Below are positions 9,156 to 19,158 of a stretch of DNA of 64,000 nucleotides, piece after piece (the stretch's first letter is position 1; the number at the start of each line of letters is the position of its first letter). The notes under the pieces are model-generated. The model searched no databases, was not told where the DNA came from, and worked only from the letters and a program-made list of their open reading frames with translations. Origin of the DNA: Oceanimonas doudoroffii (GTDB lineage Bacteria > Pseudomonadota > Gammaproteobacteria > Enterobacterales > Aeromonadaceae); contig NZ_NBIM01000001.1 in assembly GCF_002242685.1 (NCBI RefSeq), positions 1,550,001-1,614,000 of the forward strand, read 5' to 3'. Made by a program: the position numbers and the translations under genes.

Positions 9156-10508
9156 ATGCATTCACACCCTCATTATTCCCGGCAGGCTATCGACGAGCTC
9201 TGCCACCGTTATCCGCTGCTCAACCCGCTGATGGCGCTGACGCCGGTCACCTGGTTCAACCCCGAACGCCAGCCGCTGGAGCGGGCGTTAAAGGGCGTGG
9301 CGCTGACCGCCGACGATGTCGCCGACGCCGCCGCCCGGCTGGGCCGATTCGCCGCCTATTTTCGCACCGTGTTTGCCGACACTCGTGCGCTTAATGGCAT
9401 TCTGGAATCCCCGGTGCAGGCTATTCCCGCCATGCAGCACGCCCTGGACCAGCAGCTGAACGGCTCTCTTGCCGGCACCCTGCTGTTGAAGCGGGACGAC
9501 CTGCTACCGGTCTCCGGCTCCATCAAGGCCAGAGGCGGCATCTATGAGGTGCTGCACCATGCCGAGAAGCTGGCGCTCAAGGCCGGCCTGCTGCACCTGA
9601 ATGACGATTACGCCCGGCTCGACAGCGACGAATTCCGCACATTTTTTGGCCGTTATTCCGTGGCCGTGGGATCCACCGGTAATCTGGGGCTGTCCATCGG
9701 CATCATCAGTGCCCAACTGGGTTTTCAGGTCAGTGTGCACATGTCGGCGGATGCGCGGGAATGGAAGAAGGCGCTGCTGCGCAGCCACGGCGTCAAGGTG
9801 GTGGAATATCAGAGCGATTACTCGGTGGCGGTGGCCGAAGGACGGGCCCAGGCACAGAGCGATCCCTACTGCCACTTTGTGGACGATGAAAACTCGGTGC
9901 AGCTGTTCCTGGGCTATGCCGTGGCCGGACTGCGGCTCAAAGCCCAACTGGAGCAGCAGGGCATTCGCGTAGACAAGGAGCACCCGCTGTTCGTTTACCT
10001 GCCGTGCGGCGTGGGCGGTGGCCCGGGGGGCGTGGCCTTTGGCCTGAAACTGGCCTTTGGCGATGCCGTGCACTGCGTGTTTGCCGAGCCCACTCATTCG
10101 CCCTGCATGCTGCTCGGGGTCTATACCGGCCTGCACGACGCCATTTCGGTACAGGATTTGGGTATCGACAACCTCACCGCCGCCGACGGGCTGGCGGTGG
10201 GCCGGCCATCCGGTTTTGTGGGCCGAGTGATGGCGCCGATGCTCGACGGCTTTTACACCCTGCCCGATGAACAAATGCTGAGCCTGCTCGGCCTGCTGGC
10301 CCGGCAGGAAAACATGTTTCTCGAGCCCTCGGCCCTGGCCGGCATGCCCGGTCCCTGGCGCGTGGAAAATGAGGATCAGGGTTACCGGGAGCGCATGGGG
10401 CTGACACCGGCACGGCTGGCCCGCGCCCATCACCTGGTGTGGGCCACCGGCGGCGGCATGGTGCCCGAAGACGAAATGGCCAAATACCTGAACACAAGCT
10501 GTAAGTAA
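9156..10508 (+). CDS. dsdA: D-serine dehydratase (D-serine ammonia-lyase)
   Basis: DsdA is a PLP enzyme that converts D-serine to pyruvate and ammonia, both detoxifying it and using it as food. The PLP lysine is K124 in [15 protein letters not shown], and the cofactor loop is [12 protein letters not shown]. Near the C-terminus is [14 protein letters not shown] start at the ATG at 9156 (450 residues), which has AGGAC upstream; the frame is open back to 9111 but the extra residues do not resemble the family. No dsdC or dsdX neighbour is present; the upstream AGCS symporter may supply substrate. Confidence 0.92.
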   Translation: MHSHPHYSRQAIDELCHRYPLLNPLMALTPVTWFNPERQPLERALKGVALTADDVADAAARLGRFAAYFRTVFADTRALNGILESPVQAIPAMQHALDQQLNGSLAGTLLLKRDDLLPVSGSIKARGGIYEVLHHAEKLALKAGLLHLNDDYARLDSDEFRTFFGRYSVAVGSTGNLGLSIGIISAQLGFQVSVHMSADAREWKKALLRSHGVKVVEYQSDYSVAVAEGRAQAQSDPYCHFVDDENSVQLFLGYAVAGLRLKAQLEQQGIRVDKEHPLFVYLPCGVGGGPGGVAFGLKLAFGDAVHCVFAEPTHSPCMLLGVYTGLHDAISVQDLGIDNLTAADGLAVGRPSGFVGRVMAPMLDGFYTLPDEQMLSLLGLLARQENMFLEPSALAGMPGPWRVENEDQGYRERMGLTPARLARAHHLVWATGGGMVPEDEMAKYLNTSCK

Positions 10509-10509
10509 A

Positions 10510-10591
10510 GTAGGTTGTGATGAGCGGAGCGAACCACAACGCGAAGCCGCCGGCGGATTGTTGGAATTCGCTGCGCTCATTCGCAACCTAC
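10510..10591. repeat. REP/BIME-like dispersed repeat, copy 1
   Basis: An 82-bp imperfect palindrome begins GTAGGTTG and ends CAACCTAC, with inner blocks GATGAGCGGAGCGAA and TTCGCTGCGCTCAT. Its reverse complement matches the repeat at 62833-62913 with about five differences. It lies between the convergent dsdA and the lipoprotein gene. Confidence 0.85.
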
Positions 10592-10614
10592 ACTCTGACA
10601 GCTCCCCAAAGGGG

Positions 10615-11214
10615 TCAGAACCAGCCGCTGTTCAGCTCATCCTTGCAGCCCCAGTATTGCTCGGCATAGCGTTTGGCTCGGCTTTCCACCTTGCGTGAAA
10701 CACCCAGCAGCCAGCGCTTGCGCAGGTGGTTGCCACGGCGGTAGCCGGTCCAGCCTTCGTGATAATTCAAATACTGGCCGTAGGCATCCCACTTGGAGAT
10801 GCCGTTCAAGCGACTGGTTTTGCTCATATACCAGCCCATAAAGTCCATGGCGTCGTCAAAATCGTCCCGGTCGGCCCAGCCGTTGCCGGTTTCCCGTCGA
10901 TAATCGGCCCAGGTTTCGTCCTTGGCCTGGGCATAGCCATAGGCACTGGAAGCCCGGCCATAGGGAATAAACAAAAACCAGCGCATGGGTGGCCGGGCAT
11001 CGTGACGAAAACTGCTTTCCTGAAACATCATCGCCATGGTCACGTGCGCCGGCGCGCCCCATTTTTGCCGTGTGTCTTCCGCCGCCTCGTGCCAGTCGGG
11101 ATATTGCTCAAAGATGGCACAGAGATTGGTGGGGTTCTTTGGCGGCGCCGTGGCGCAACCAGTCACCAGTGCGGTTGCCAGGGCCAGGCCGGCGAGTCGA
11201 AAAAGTCCGGGCAT
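10615..11214 (-). CDS. Lysozyme-like/transglycosylase SLT lipoprotein
   Basis: The product is an exported lipoprotein: MPGLFRLAGLALATALVTGC has a clear lipobox with cysteine at about residue 20. I chose the ATG at 11214 for this signal and for an AGGAC eight bases upstream; the frame remains open to 11355. The catalytic-domain signature is AMMFQESSFRHDARPP with SSAYGYAQAKDETW, matching SLT-fold lytic transglycosylases where the E of QESSF is catalytic. It should cleave peptidoglycan from the periplasmic face of a membrane. The protein is 199 residues. No partner gene is obvious. Confidence 0.75.
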   Translation of the reverse strand: MPGLFRLAGLALATALVTGCATAPPKNPTNLCAIFEQYPDWHEAAEDTRQKWGAPAHVTMAMMFQESSFRHDARPPMRWFLFIPYGRASSAYGYAQAKDETWADYRRETGNGWADRDDFDDAMDFMGWYMSKTSRLNGISKWDAYGQYLNYHEGWTGYRRGNHLRKRWLLGVSRKVESRAKRYAEQYWGCKDELNSGWF

Positions 11215-11280
11215 GAAGGTGTCCTGTCTTAAGCCAGTCTCAAATAGTGCCTGCGATGCCGCTCCTTTTCCACACGAAAG

Positions 11281-11330
11281 GCGGTGGAGGTAAGACGTTA
11301 GACGCTGGAGGTAAAGCATTTGACGTCTCA
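11281..11330. repeat. ACGTC/TTACC-rich motif, copy 1
   Basis: Read on the minus strand this segment starts GTGAGACGTC and contains AACGTCTTACCTCC, with GGAGGTAA repeated twice on the plus strand. A related string is at 36411-36490. It lies in the 254-bp gap between the lipoprotein gene and the decarboxylase, which otherwise shows no gene. Confidence 0.45.
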
Positions 11331-11468
11331 CCGCTCCTCGCCGGACGCCATCCAATATTATTTAATCACCCAAAATGCATAACTATCTTTTGTCAGCCTT
11401 TTGGTCAGGCAGTAGAATGCGGATCGGCTATGATTTTGGCACTCGCTCCAGGCAACAAGGGACCATTG

Positions 11469-13730
11469 ATGCGCTTTTACTTTCCCATCGTTATCATCGA
11501 CGAAGACTTTCGCTCCGAAAACACCAGCGGCTCCGGCATTCGCGAGCTGGCGTCGGCCATTGAAAAGGCCGGCATGGACGTGGTGGGTTACACCAGCTAC
11601 GGTGACCTGACCTCATTCGCCCAGCAGCAGAGCCGGGCCGCCGGCTTTGTGCTGTCCATCGACGACGAAGAGCTGGCCGGCAGCCGGGAAGAAGCGCACT
11701 CGGTACTGGAGCAGCTGCGCGGGTTTGTGGAGCAAATTCGCCACCGCAACCCGGACATTCCCATTTACCTTTACGGTGAAACCCGCACCGCCCGTCATAT
11801 TCCCAACGCCATTCTGCGGGAGCTACACGGCTTTATTCACATGCACGAAGACACGCCCGACTTCGTGGCCCGGCACATTATTCGCGAGGCTAAAAGCTAC
11901 CTCGACTCCCTGGCACCGCCATTTTTCCGCGCCCTGACCCACTACGCCCAGGACGGCTCTTATTCCTGGCACTGCCCGGGGCACTCCGGTGGCGTGGCCT
12001 TTCTGAAATCGCCGGTGGGGCGCATGTTTCACCAGTTTTTCGGCGAAAACATGCTGCGCGCCGACGTGTGCAACTCGGTGGACGAGCTGGGTCAGCTGCT
12101 CGATCACACCGGCCCGGTGGCTGCCTCGGAGCGCAACGCCGCCCGTATTTTCAATGCCGATCACCTGTTTTTCGTGACCAATGGCACTTCCACCTCCAAC
12201 AAAATCGTGTGGAACTCCACCGTGGCCCCCGGCGATATCGTGGTGGTGGATCGCAACTGCCACAAGTCGATTCTGCACGCCATCATGATGACCGGTGCCG
12301 TGCCGGTATTCCTGATGCCAACCCGCAACCACTACGGCATTATCGGCCCCATTCCCCGCAGCGAATTCGAGCCCGCGCGCATTCGCCAAAAGATGGAAGC
12401 CAACCCCTTCTGCCGGGAAATTCTGGCTAAAAATCCCGATACCAAACCCCGAGTGCTGACCATTACCCAGTCCACCTACGACGGCATTCTCTATAACGTG
12501 GAAGAGATCAAGGGCCTGCTCGACGGTGAGATTGAAACCCTGCATTTCGACGAAGCCTGGTTGCCCCACGCCGCCTTTCACGACTTTTACGGTGACTATC
12601 ACGCCATTGGCGAAGGCCGGCCGCGCTGTGAAGACTCCATGGTGTTCGCCACCCAGTCCACCCACAAGCTGCTGGCGGGCCTGTCCCAGGCATCCCAAAT
12701 CCTGATCCAGGACGGCGAAAAGACCCGGCTTGACCGCCATGTGTTCAACGAAGCCTACCTGATGCACACCTCCACCAGCCCGCAATACGCCATTATTGCG
12801 TCCTGCGACGTGGCGGCGGCCATGATGGAAGAGCCGGGCGGCACCGCCCTGGTGGAAGAGTCCCTGGCCGAAGCGCTGGAGTTTCGCCGGGCCATGCGCA
12901 AGGTGGACGACGAATACGGCATCGACTGGTGGTTCAAGGTATGGGGTCCGGACGATCTCACCGATCACGGCCTGGACGAGCGCGACGCCTGGATGCTGCG
13001 CTCGGAAGACGGCTGGCACGGCTTTGGCGACATTGAGCCCGGCTTTAACCTGCTCGACCCGATCAAGGCCACCATTCTCACCCCCGGTCTCAACATGAAG
13101 GGCCAGTTTGCCGAGTCCGGCATTCCGGCGGTGGTGGTGACCAAATACCTGGCCGAGCACGGCATCGTGATCGAGAAAACCGGGCTCTATTCCTTCTTTA
13201 TCATGTTTACCATCGGCATCACCAAGGGCCGCTGGAACACCATGGTGACCGAACTGCAGCAGTTCAAGGACGATTACGACAACAACGTGCCGTTATGGAA
13301 GATTTTGCCGGAGTTTGTGCAGAGCCAGCCCAGCTACGAGCGAGTGGGGCTGCGGGATCTGTGCGAGCAAATTCATGCCGTGTACAAGGAAAACGACGTG
13401 GCCCGGCTGACCACGGAAATGTACCTGTCGGATCTGGTGCCGGCCATGAAGCCCGCCGACGCCTTTGCCAGAATGGCCCACAAGCAAATCGAGCGGGTCC
13501 CTCTCGACGAGCTGACCGGGCGCACCACGGCGGTGATGGTGGCCCCCTACCCGCCCGGCATTCCGCTGCTGATCCCGGGAGAGGTGTTTAACGACACCAT
13601 CATCAGTTACCTGCGCTTTGCCCGCGAGTTCAACCAGCGCTTTCCTGGCTTTGAAACCTACATTCACGGCCTGGTGGCGGAAGAGCAGCAGGGCGAAACC
13701 CGCTACTTTGTGGATTGTGTGGCGGAATAA
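11469..13730 (+). CDS. Biodegradative-type Orn/Lys/Arg decarboxylase
   Basis: This is a 753-residue PLP decarboxylase of the large (AdiA/CadA/SpeF-type) fold. It has an N-terminal receiver-like wing domain (MRFYFPIVIIDEDF to about residue 130), a core with SWHCPGHSGGVAFLKSPVG, the PLP lysine K400 in STHKLLAGLSQ, and the C-terminal VAPYPPGIPLLIPGE. The substrate (arginine, lysine or ornithine) cannot be told from the sequence alone. I start at the ATG at 11469 after AAGGGA; an open frame to 11247 is unlikely to be coding. No antiporter gene is adjacent, so the role could be polyamine synthesis or acid resistance. Confidence 0.9.
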   Translation: MRFYFPIVIIDEDFRSENTSGSGIRELASAIEKAGMDVVGYTSYGDLTSFAQQQSRAAGFVLSIDDEELAGSREEAHSVLEQLRGFVEQIRHRNPDIPIYLYGETRTARHIPNAILRELHGFIHMHEDTPDFVARHIIREAKSYLDSLAPPFFRALTHYAQDGSYSWHCPGHSGGVAFLKSPVGRMFHQFFGENMLRADVCNSVDELGQLLDHTGPVAASERNAARIFNADHLFFVTNGTSTSNKIVWNSTVAPGDIVVVDRNCHKSILHAIMMTGAVPVFLMPTRNHYGIIGPIPRSEFEPARIRQKMEANPFCREILAKNPDTKPRVLTITQSTYDGILYNVEEIKGLLDGEIETLHFDEAWLPHAAFHDFYGDYHAIGEGRPRCEDSMVFATQSTHKLLAGLSQASQILIQDGEKTRLDRHVFNEAYLMHTSTSPQYAIIASCDVAAAMMEEPGGTALVEESLAEALEFRRAMRKVDDEYGIDWWFKVWGPDDLTDHGLDERDAWMLRSEDGWHGFGDIEPGFNLLDPIKATILTPGLNMKGQFAESGIPAVVVTKYLAEHGIVIEKTGLYSFFIMFTIGITKGRWNTMVTELQQFKDDYDNNVPLWKILPEFVQSQPSYERVGLRDLCEQIHAVYKENDVARLTTEMYLSDLVPAMKPADAFARMAHKQIERVPLDELTGRTTAVMVAPYPPGIPLLIPGEVFNDTIISYLRFAREFNQRFPGFETYIHGLVAEEQQGETRYFVDCVAE

Positions 13731-13735
13731 ACATC

Positions 13736-13764
13736 GGGGCCGGCAAATGCCGGCCCCGTCTGTT
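13736..13764 (+). terminator. Intrinsic terminator after the decarboxylase gene
   Basis: A perfect 10-bp stem, GGGGCCGGCA with TGCCGGCCCC, has a two-base AA spacer at its tip and is followed by GTCTGTTTT. It lies five bases after the stop codon. The convergent flgL ends at 13820. Confidence 0.85.
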
Positions 13765-13819
13765 TTCAGTACAACCTGGTGCCGGTACGCCGGCACGTAG
13801 TTATCACGTAGTTATATCG

Positions 13820-15070
13820 TTAAATGTAGTTAAACAGGCTCATGCTCTGCACCTTGCCGAACATGGTCTGAGTAGCCTGCAGCGCCACCATGGTCTGGCT
13901 GAACTCGCCGGTGGCCTTGGCGTAGTCAAGATCTTCCATGCCGCTGCGCAGCTTGTTCAGGGTCAGGCTCATGTCTTCGTGGGTGAGCTGCTGGTTTTCC
14001 AGCCGCTGCATGCGGTTGCCGGTATCGGCGCGTACGCGGGTAAAATGCCCGGCCATGGCGTCCAGTTCATCCAGCACTTCGATCATTTCACTCTGGCCAG
14101 AGGGGTTATGGCCATCGCTTTCCAGCCAGTCTTTGGCCCTTTTGAGCACATCAAACACATTGCGGCTATCCTGGCCGGTGCCGTCTTTGACGTCGGAAGA
14201 AAGGGTGACTTTATCGCCCACTTTGGCTTCACCCTTGATGGTGATGTCAACACCATCGACGGTGACCGTGTCACCCGGAACATAAGGCGTCGGATCTGCG
14301 GGCGGCGCCGGCACCACATTGCCACCTGCGTCTGTGATGGTAAAGGCCACGCCGTCGGGGCTGTTGGGATCGGTGACAAAGTCGATGGTATAGGGGTGCG
14401 CGTCGGTAAAGCTGCTTTTGTCATTGATATGGGCCCGTTCAACACGCAGGTTGTCTTCCCGCGACTGGCTGCCCAGTTCATAGCTAACGGTAAAATCACC
14501 CCGCGGATTAGGCACACCGCCAAACACCAGCTCGCCACTGTGGTTGATCCCCACCCTGACGTTGTCACCCACCATCATGTCTCGCTGACCGCCGTCACCA
14601 CCATATACCACGGTACCGTCGGGCTGGCGGCTGAAGGGGGAATCATCGGTCTGAAACCCGCCGAAAATATACTGACCAAACTCATCCTGGGTGTTGGCCA
14701 GATCCAGCATTTCGTCGATGCGGCTTTGCAGCTCTTCCTTGTAGGCATTCCGTTCCTGCTGGGTCATGGCGGGATTGTTGGCCCCCAGCATGATTTCCTT
14801 TACCTGCTGGGTAATGGTTTCGGCGGAGCTTAACGCCCACTCTTCCCGACGCAGCCGGTTTTCCGCCAGGTTGATATTGTTCTGATACTGCTCGAGCTTG
14901 CGCAGCTCCTGCTTGTAGTTAAGGATGCCGTTGGCCGATACCGGATCGTCGCTGGCATGCTCCACCCGCTTTCCGGATGACATCTGCCCCAGTTGCTCAT
15001 TGGCCTGGGAGGTGCGGGCGCTGATGTTGTTCAGGTTGCGCTGAATAAACTGAAAACTGGCAACACGCAT
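13820..15070 (-). CDS. flgL: Flagellar hook-associated protein 3 (FlgL)
   Basis: FlgL is the second hook-filament junction protein. The 416-residue protein has flagellin-like N- and C-terminal coiled ends (MRVASFQFIQRNLNNISARTSQANEQLGQMSSGKRV and AKATGEFSQTMVALQATQTMFGKVQSMSLFNYI). The surface-exposed middle has repeated DGVDITIKGEAKVGDKVTL-like segments. It lies 9 bp after flgK and is the last gene of the operon. No flagellin gene follows; the neighbour is the convergent decarboxylase. Confidence 0.95.
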   Translation of the reverse strand: MRVASFQFIQRNLNNISARTSQANEQLGQMSSGKRVEHASDDPVSANGILNYKQELRKLEQYQNNINLAENRLRREEWALSSAETITQQVKEIMLGANNPAMTQQERNAYKEELQSRIDEMLDLANTQDEFGQYIFGGFQTDDSPFSRQPDGTVVYGGDGGQRDMMVGDNVRVGINHSGELVFGGVPNPRGDFTVSYELGSQSREDNLRVERAHINDKSSFTDAHPYTIDFVTDPNSPDGVAFTITDAGGNVVPAPPADPTPYVPGDTVTVDGVDITIKGEAKVGDKVTLSSDVKDGTGQDSRNVFDVLKRAKDWLESDGHNPSGQSEMIEVLDELDAMAGHFTRVRADTGNRMQRLENQQLTHEDMSLTLNKLRSGMEDLDYAKATGEFSQTMVALQATQTMFGKVQSMSLFNYI

Positions 15071-15079
15071 TATGACTCC

Positions 15080-17041
15080 TTAGCGGATCTGCAACAGGGT
15101 ATTCATGGTTTCACTGGCGGTGGACACCACCCGTGCCGCCGCCATATAGGACTGCTGAAAACGCAGCAGATTGGCAGCCTCTTCGTCCAGGTTAACGCCC
15201 GAGGTGGCCAGCATGCGATCATAGGATTGCTGGTAGGCCGCATCCGCCGCATCCGCCTTGACCCTTTGGTTTCGGGTCATGCTGCCAATGCCCACGGCCG
15301 TCTGATTCAGGCTGTCGGTGACGGTGGATTTACCATTGTTGAGCCACTTTTTGTTTTGCAGCTCGGCAAAGGCCAGGGCGTTTTCGTTGTTGCCCGAGCC
15401 ACTGGCCTGACGAATTTCGAACTGATCATAAAGCTGAGCATCGCCGTTCATGCTTAGCTCGACATCGTTAAAGGCTATCTTGCCATCGGCATCAGGCACG
15501 CCGCTGAACAGGCTATTGCCGTTGCGATCGGTGACGTTATAGACAAAGCCTCCCGAACCATCATCTTCCACCTTGAGGTTAAGCGGGTAGTCGGCCTTGG
15601 CAATGGCGGTGGCCGGCGGAGTCGGTTCGGTCAGACTGACCGAAGGTTTGGCAGTGCCGGTATTATCACCATCGGGGCTGACCATCAGCGAGCCGGATGC
15701 GGCAATCTGATCCCCGGTTTTCAGGTTCAGGGTCAAATCAATGGCGCCTTGGCGAGTGGGCTGAACCAGCATTTCATCCCCGGTGTTGGGAGTGTCACTG
15801 AGGGTCAGGGTAAAGCCAAGGTTGGGCGGCGTAATGGTCATCTGGGTGCCGGGGCCGGTCACTACATCACCCGCAGCCACCGTTATTTCGGTTCCGCTGG
15901 CGACGTCGGTAAACAGAAAGTCGCCATTGGGCTGATATTTGAGGCTGTACTCACCGCCGGTCAGCTTGCCGGTATCGGTGATTTCCACCGCGCCCGACAC
16001 ACCGGGATTGTCCCCCACAAAGCGCTTGGCCATGGCGTCGGGATCGTTGATATCGTTAAACATGTTCTGGCCGGCATTGCCGTTCAGATCCACCCCCTGA
16101 GCCTGAATCTTGTTAAAGGCATCGGCAATGGCAATGGCGGTTTTACCCATGTCACTCAGGTTGGGACCCAGCACCTGATCGCGATAATGAAACAGGGCGC
16201 CCATTTCACCGCCCAGAGCCTGGCTGCCCCTGAGCCGGGTAGCCTGGCCATTGCTGTTGGGTGGAAGCAGGTAAAGCTCGGTCTGTTGCTGATCCGGCGA
16301 GCCCGGCCGCACCTCCAGTTGATAGGCCTGATTGCCCGATACCAGGGGCTCGCGTCCGCCCAGCATGACCGACACCATGCCGTTACTTTCCTTGAGGGTG
16401 GTGATATGTACCTGCTGGCCCAGCTCCTGAATCAGCCGGTCACGCTGATCCAGCAGGTCGTTGGGCGGCGCGTTCTGGCCGGCGTTCAATATCTGCTGGT
16501 TGAGATCGGCAATACCGGCGGTGAGCGAACTGATGTGTTCGGCCCGGGATTCAATGTCCCGGTTCTTGATCATGCGCTCCTGCTCCACCGAGCTGTAGAA
16601 GTCGTTGAAATGGTCGACGATATCCTGCGCATTGGCCAGCATCAGTTCCCGGTTGCCCAGGTTGCCCGGGTTATCGGCCACGGCGTTAATGGCACCGTAG
16701 AGATCATCCAGGCTGCTGGCCAGGCCGGCATTCACACTGGTCATGGTCTTGTCGAGGTAATCGAGGTGATTGTAAAGCGCCTCGGCACCGGCCTTTTCGG
16801 TGTTGTTGATCAGCACATCGCGAAAGGCGTATTCCTGATACATGCGGGTCACGTCATTAACCCGAGTGCCGGTGCCGTAAAAATTGCCACCTGAAAACAT
16901 GTGCATGGTAGTGGCTTGCTCGGCCCGCTGACGACTGTAGCCTTCGGTGTTCACGTTGGCAATGTTGTGGCCGGTGGTGGCCAGCTGGGCCTGGGCCGCC
17001 AGCAGCCCGCTTACCCCGGTTTGATACATATCAACAGCCAT
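15080..17041 (-). CDS. flgK: Flagellar hook-associated protein 1 (FlgK)
   Basis: FlgK is the first hook-filament junction protein. The N-terminus MYQTGVSGLLAAQAQLATTGHNIANVNTEGYSRQRAE is the rod/hook-family signature, and the C-terminus GVNLDEEAANLLRFQQSYMAAARVVSTASETMNTLLQIR is the matching helix. The 653 residues include a large variable domain in the middle. It starts 9 bp after flgJ ends, so it has no promoter of its own and is probably read with flgFGHIJ. Confidence 0.96.
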   Translation of the reverse strand: MAVDMYQTGVSGLLAAQAQLATTGHNIANVNTEGYSRQRAEQATTMHMFSGGNFYGTGTRVNDVTRMYQEYAFRDVLINNTEKAGAEALYNHLDYLDKTMTSVNAGLASSLDDLYGAINAVADNPGNLGNRELMLANAQDIVDHFNDFYSSVEQERMIKNRDIESRAEHISSLTAGIADLNQQILNAGQNAPPNDLLDQRDRLIQELGQQVHITTLKESNGMVSVMLGGREPLVSGNQAYQLEVRPGSPDQQQTELYLLPPNSNGQATRLRGSQALGGEMGALFHYRDQVLGPNLSDMGKTAIAIADAFNKIQAQGVDLNGNAGQNMFNDINDPDAMAKRFVGDNPGVSGAVEITDTGKLTGGEYSLKYQPNGDFLFTDVASGTEITVAAGDVVTGPGTQMTITPPNLGFTLTLSDTPNTGDEMLVQPTRQGAIDLTLNLKTGDQIAASGSLMVSPDGDNTGTAKPSVSLTEPTPPATAIAKADYPLNLKVEDDGSGGFVYNVTDRNGNSLFSGVPDADGKIAFNDVELSMNGDAQLYDQFEIRQASGSGNNENALAFAELQNKKWLNNGKSTVTDSLNQTAVGIGSMTRNQRVKADAADAAYQQSYDRMLATSGVNLDEEAANLLRFQQSYMAAARVVSTASETMNTLLQIR

Positions 17042-17050
17042 GGTGTGTCC

Positions 17051-18025
17051 TTATGCTTGTGAAGCCAGCCGATCGACGGTGTCGAGCACCGCCGAGAGCT
17101 TGCTGGCATAATTCGGATCGGTAGCGTAACCCGCCTGCTGCAGGGCCTGAAAATACTGCCGGGGCGAGCCGGTTTGCTGCAGCGCCTGGCCATAGCGAGG
17201 ATTGTCGTTCAGAAACCGGACATAGTCGTTAAAACTGTCGTCAAAGGACGCATAGGATCTGAACGGTGCCCTTACTTGCACGGCGATACCCTGTTCGTAT
17301 TCCAGGGTATTGACCCAGGTTTTTTGCGCTTTCCAGCTGTTATCGGCCTTGATGCCAAAAAGATTATGGCTGGACTCACCATTTTTTTTACCGATGATTT
17401 TTTTGCCCCAGCCGGTCTCCAGGGCCGCCTGGGCCACCATGGCTTTTGGGTCCAGCCCCAGCCGTTCAGCCGCCGCGGTGGCCGCCGGCAGCAGCCGGCG
17501 TACAAAATCCTTCGGCGATTCAAACTTCTGACCCGCAGCCAGGGTCACGGCATGTTCGAGTGTGTTCTGCGCCGCCTTCAGGGGCGGTCTGACTGCATCA
17601 GCAGCCTCCCCGTCACTGCCGGCGTCGGGCGGACGTACCACCTTACCCTGAATGCGCCGCACATTCTCCAGGCTGAAATGGCGGACCTCGGTGGCGGCCT
17701 CGTCCTCCTGGCCACCCAGCTGGCGCACAATAAGATCCGCCAACCCCAGGCTGCCCTGGCGACTGAGTTCGCTGCTCATCTGCTGATCGTGCATGTCCTG
17801 GTAAAATTGGGTGTAGCGGCTGTTCATGGGGCTGTCGGCCTCAAACACTTGGTTGGCCTCACGCATCGACTTGAACAACTGCTGGGTGAACAGACTTTCA
17901 AACTGGCGCGCGGCTTCGTCCAGCGCCTTGCCCCTGTCCTGCTCAAAGCCCTGCTGCCGCAGCCTATCCAGGCCCTGAATGTCATTGGCCAGCAGGCTGT
18001 TCTGAACCGAGTCGAGATGTTTCAT
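17051..18025 (-). CDS. flgJ: Flagellar rod-cap and peptidoglycan hydrolase FlgJ
   Basis: FlgJ caps the growing rod and opens the peptidoglycan layer for it. The N-terminal rod-binding half contains AARQFESLFTQQLFKSMREANQVF and MHDQQMSSELSRQGSLGLADLIV. The C-terminal half is a glucosaminidase-type domain: AAERLGLDPKAMVAQAALETGWGKKI, where the E of ALETGWG is catalytic, and HNLFGIKADNSW. At 324 residues it is the two-domain form found in gamma- and betaproteobacteria. Confidence 0.95.
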   Translation of the reverse strand: MKHLDSVQNSLLANDIQGLDRLRQQGFEQDRGKALDEAARQFESLFTQQLFKSMREANQVFEADSPMNSRYTQFYQDMHDQQMSSELSRQGSLGLADLIVRQLGGQEDEAATEVRHFSLENVRRIQGKVVRPPDAGSDGEAADAVRPPLKAAQNTLEHAVTLAAGQKFESPKDFVRRLLPAATAAAERLGLDPKAMVAQAALETGWGKKIIGKKNGESSHNLFGIKADNSWKAQKTWVNTLEYEQGIAVQVRAPFRSYASFDDSFNDYVRFLNDNPRYGQALQQTGSPRQYFQALQQAGYATDPNYASKLSAVLDTVDRLASQA

Positions 18026-18056
18026 GCGCTGCCTCCGCTCACCCTGTTTAAAGGCG

Positions 18057-19148
18057 TTAAATAATCACCAGTTCGCCCTGAATCGCGCCCGCCTGGCGCA
18101 GAGCTTCCAGTATTGCCACCAGGTCACCCGGGGCCACGCCCACCTGATTCACCGCCCGCACCAGATCATCCAGGGTGGTGCCGGTATCGAGCTTGAACAT
18201 GCGGCCGTCTTGCTGCTCCACATTGATGCCACTGTTGGGCACCACCACAGTATCGCCACCGGCCAGGGCATTGGGCTGAGACACCTGAGGGTTTTCGTTA
18301 ATGGTGATAATGAGGCCGCCATGGGTAATGGCCGCCGGTTTAAGCTGAACCTGCTGGCCAATCACCACGGTTCCGGTGCGGGAGTTGACGATGATCTTCG
18401 CCGCTTCGTCGGCCACATCCACACTCAGGTTTTCCAGGGTTGACAAAAAACTGACGCGCTGGCCGGTGTCACGAGGGGCATACACGCTCACCGAGGTGGC
18501 ATCCAGCGCCTGGGCGCTGGTGGGACCGACCAGATCATTGATCACCTCCGCCATGCGTTTGGCGGTGGTAAAGTCGGGCCTGTGCAGATTAAAAGTAATG
18601 GTATCGCCCCGGGCAAAGGAGCTGGGCACTTCCCGCTCTACCATGGCGCCCGCGGGAATGCGGCCCACGGTGGGCGTATTGATCATGATGGAAGAACCAT
18701 CGGCGCCTTCCGCCCCCAAACCGCCAACCACCAGGCTGCCCTGGGCCAGGGCGTAGACCCGACCGTCCACCCCCTTCAGAAAGGTCTGCAACAGGGTGCC
18801 GCCACGCAGGCTCTTGGCCTCGCCAATGGCCGATACCGTCACGTCTATGGTCTGGCCCGGCTTGGAGAACGGCGGCAATTCGGCATGCACCGCCACCGGC
18901 GCCACGTCGTTCATCTTGGGCCGCAGGTTATCAGGCACGGTAATGCCGAAATTAGTCAGCATGGTGCGAAAGGTCTGCTGGGCAAAGGCGTTATTGCGCT
19001 CGCCGGTGCCGGGCAGGCCCACTACCAGGCCATAACCCACCAGCTGGTTGGCACGCACGCCCGCCACCGAGCTGATGTCCTTGATGCGGGCCGCCTGCGC
19101 CGGCAGCGCCAGCAGGCAAACAAGCAAAAGGCCACTGAATCGTTTCAT
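18057..19148 (-). CDS. flgI: Flagellar P-ring protein FlgI
   Basis: FlgI makes the periplasmic P ring around the rod. The ATG at 19148 gives a clear Sec signal peptide ([20 protein letters not shown]), followed by [30 protein letters not shown], the family hallmark. The protein is 363 residues, the usual length. The frame continues upstream to 19256, but that part overlaps flgH and is not signal-like. It lies between flgH and flgJ. Confidence 0.96.
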   Translation of the reverse strand: MKRFSGLLLVCLLALPAQAARIKDISSVAGVRANQLVGYGLVVGLPGTGERNNAFAQQTFRTMLTNFGITVPDNLRPKMNDVAPVAVHAELPPFSKPGQTIDVTVSAIGEAKSLRGGTLLQTFLKGVDGRVYALAQGSLVVGGLGAEGADGSSIMINTPTVGRIPAGAMVEREVPSSFARGDTITFNLHRPDFTTAKRMAEVINDLVGPTSAQALDATSVSVYAPRDTGQRVSFLSTLENLSVDVADEAAKIIVNSRTGTVVIGQQVQLKPAAITHGGLIITINENPQVSQPNALAGGDTVVVPNSGINVEQQDGRMFKLDTGTTLDDLVRAVNQVGVAPGDLVAILEALRQAGAIQGELVII

Positions 19149-19158
19149 GCCGTTTCTC

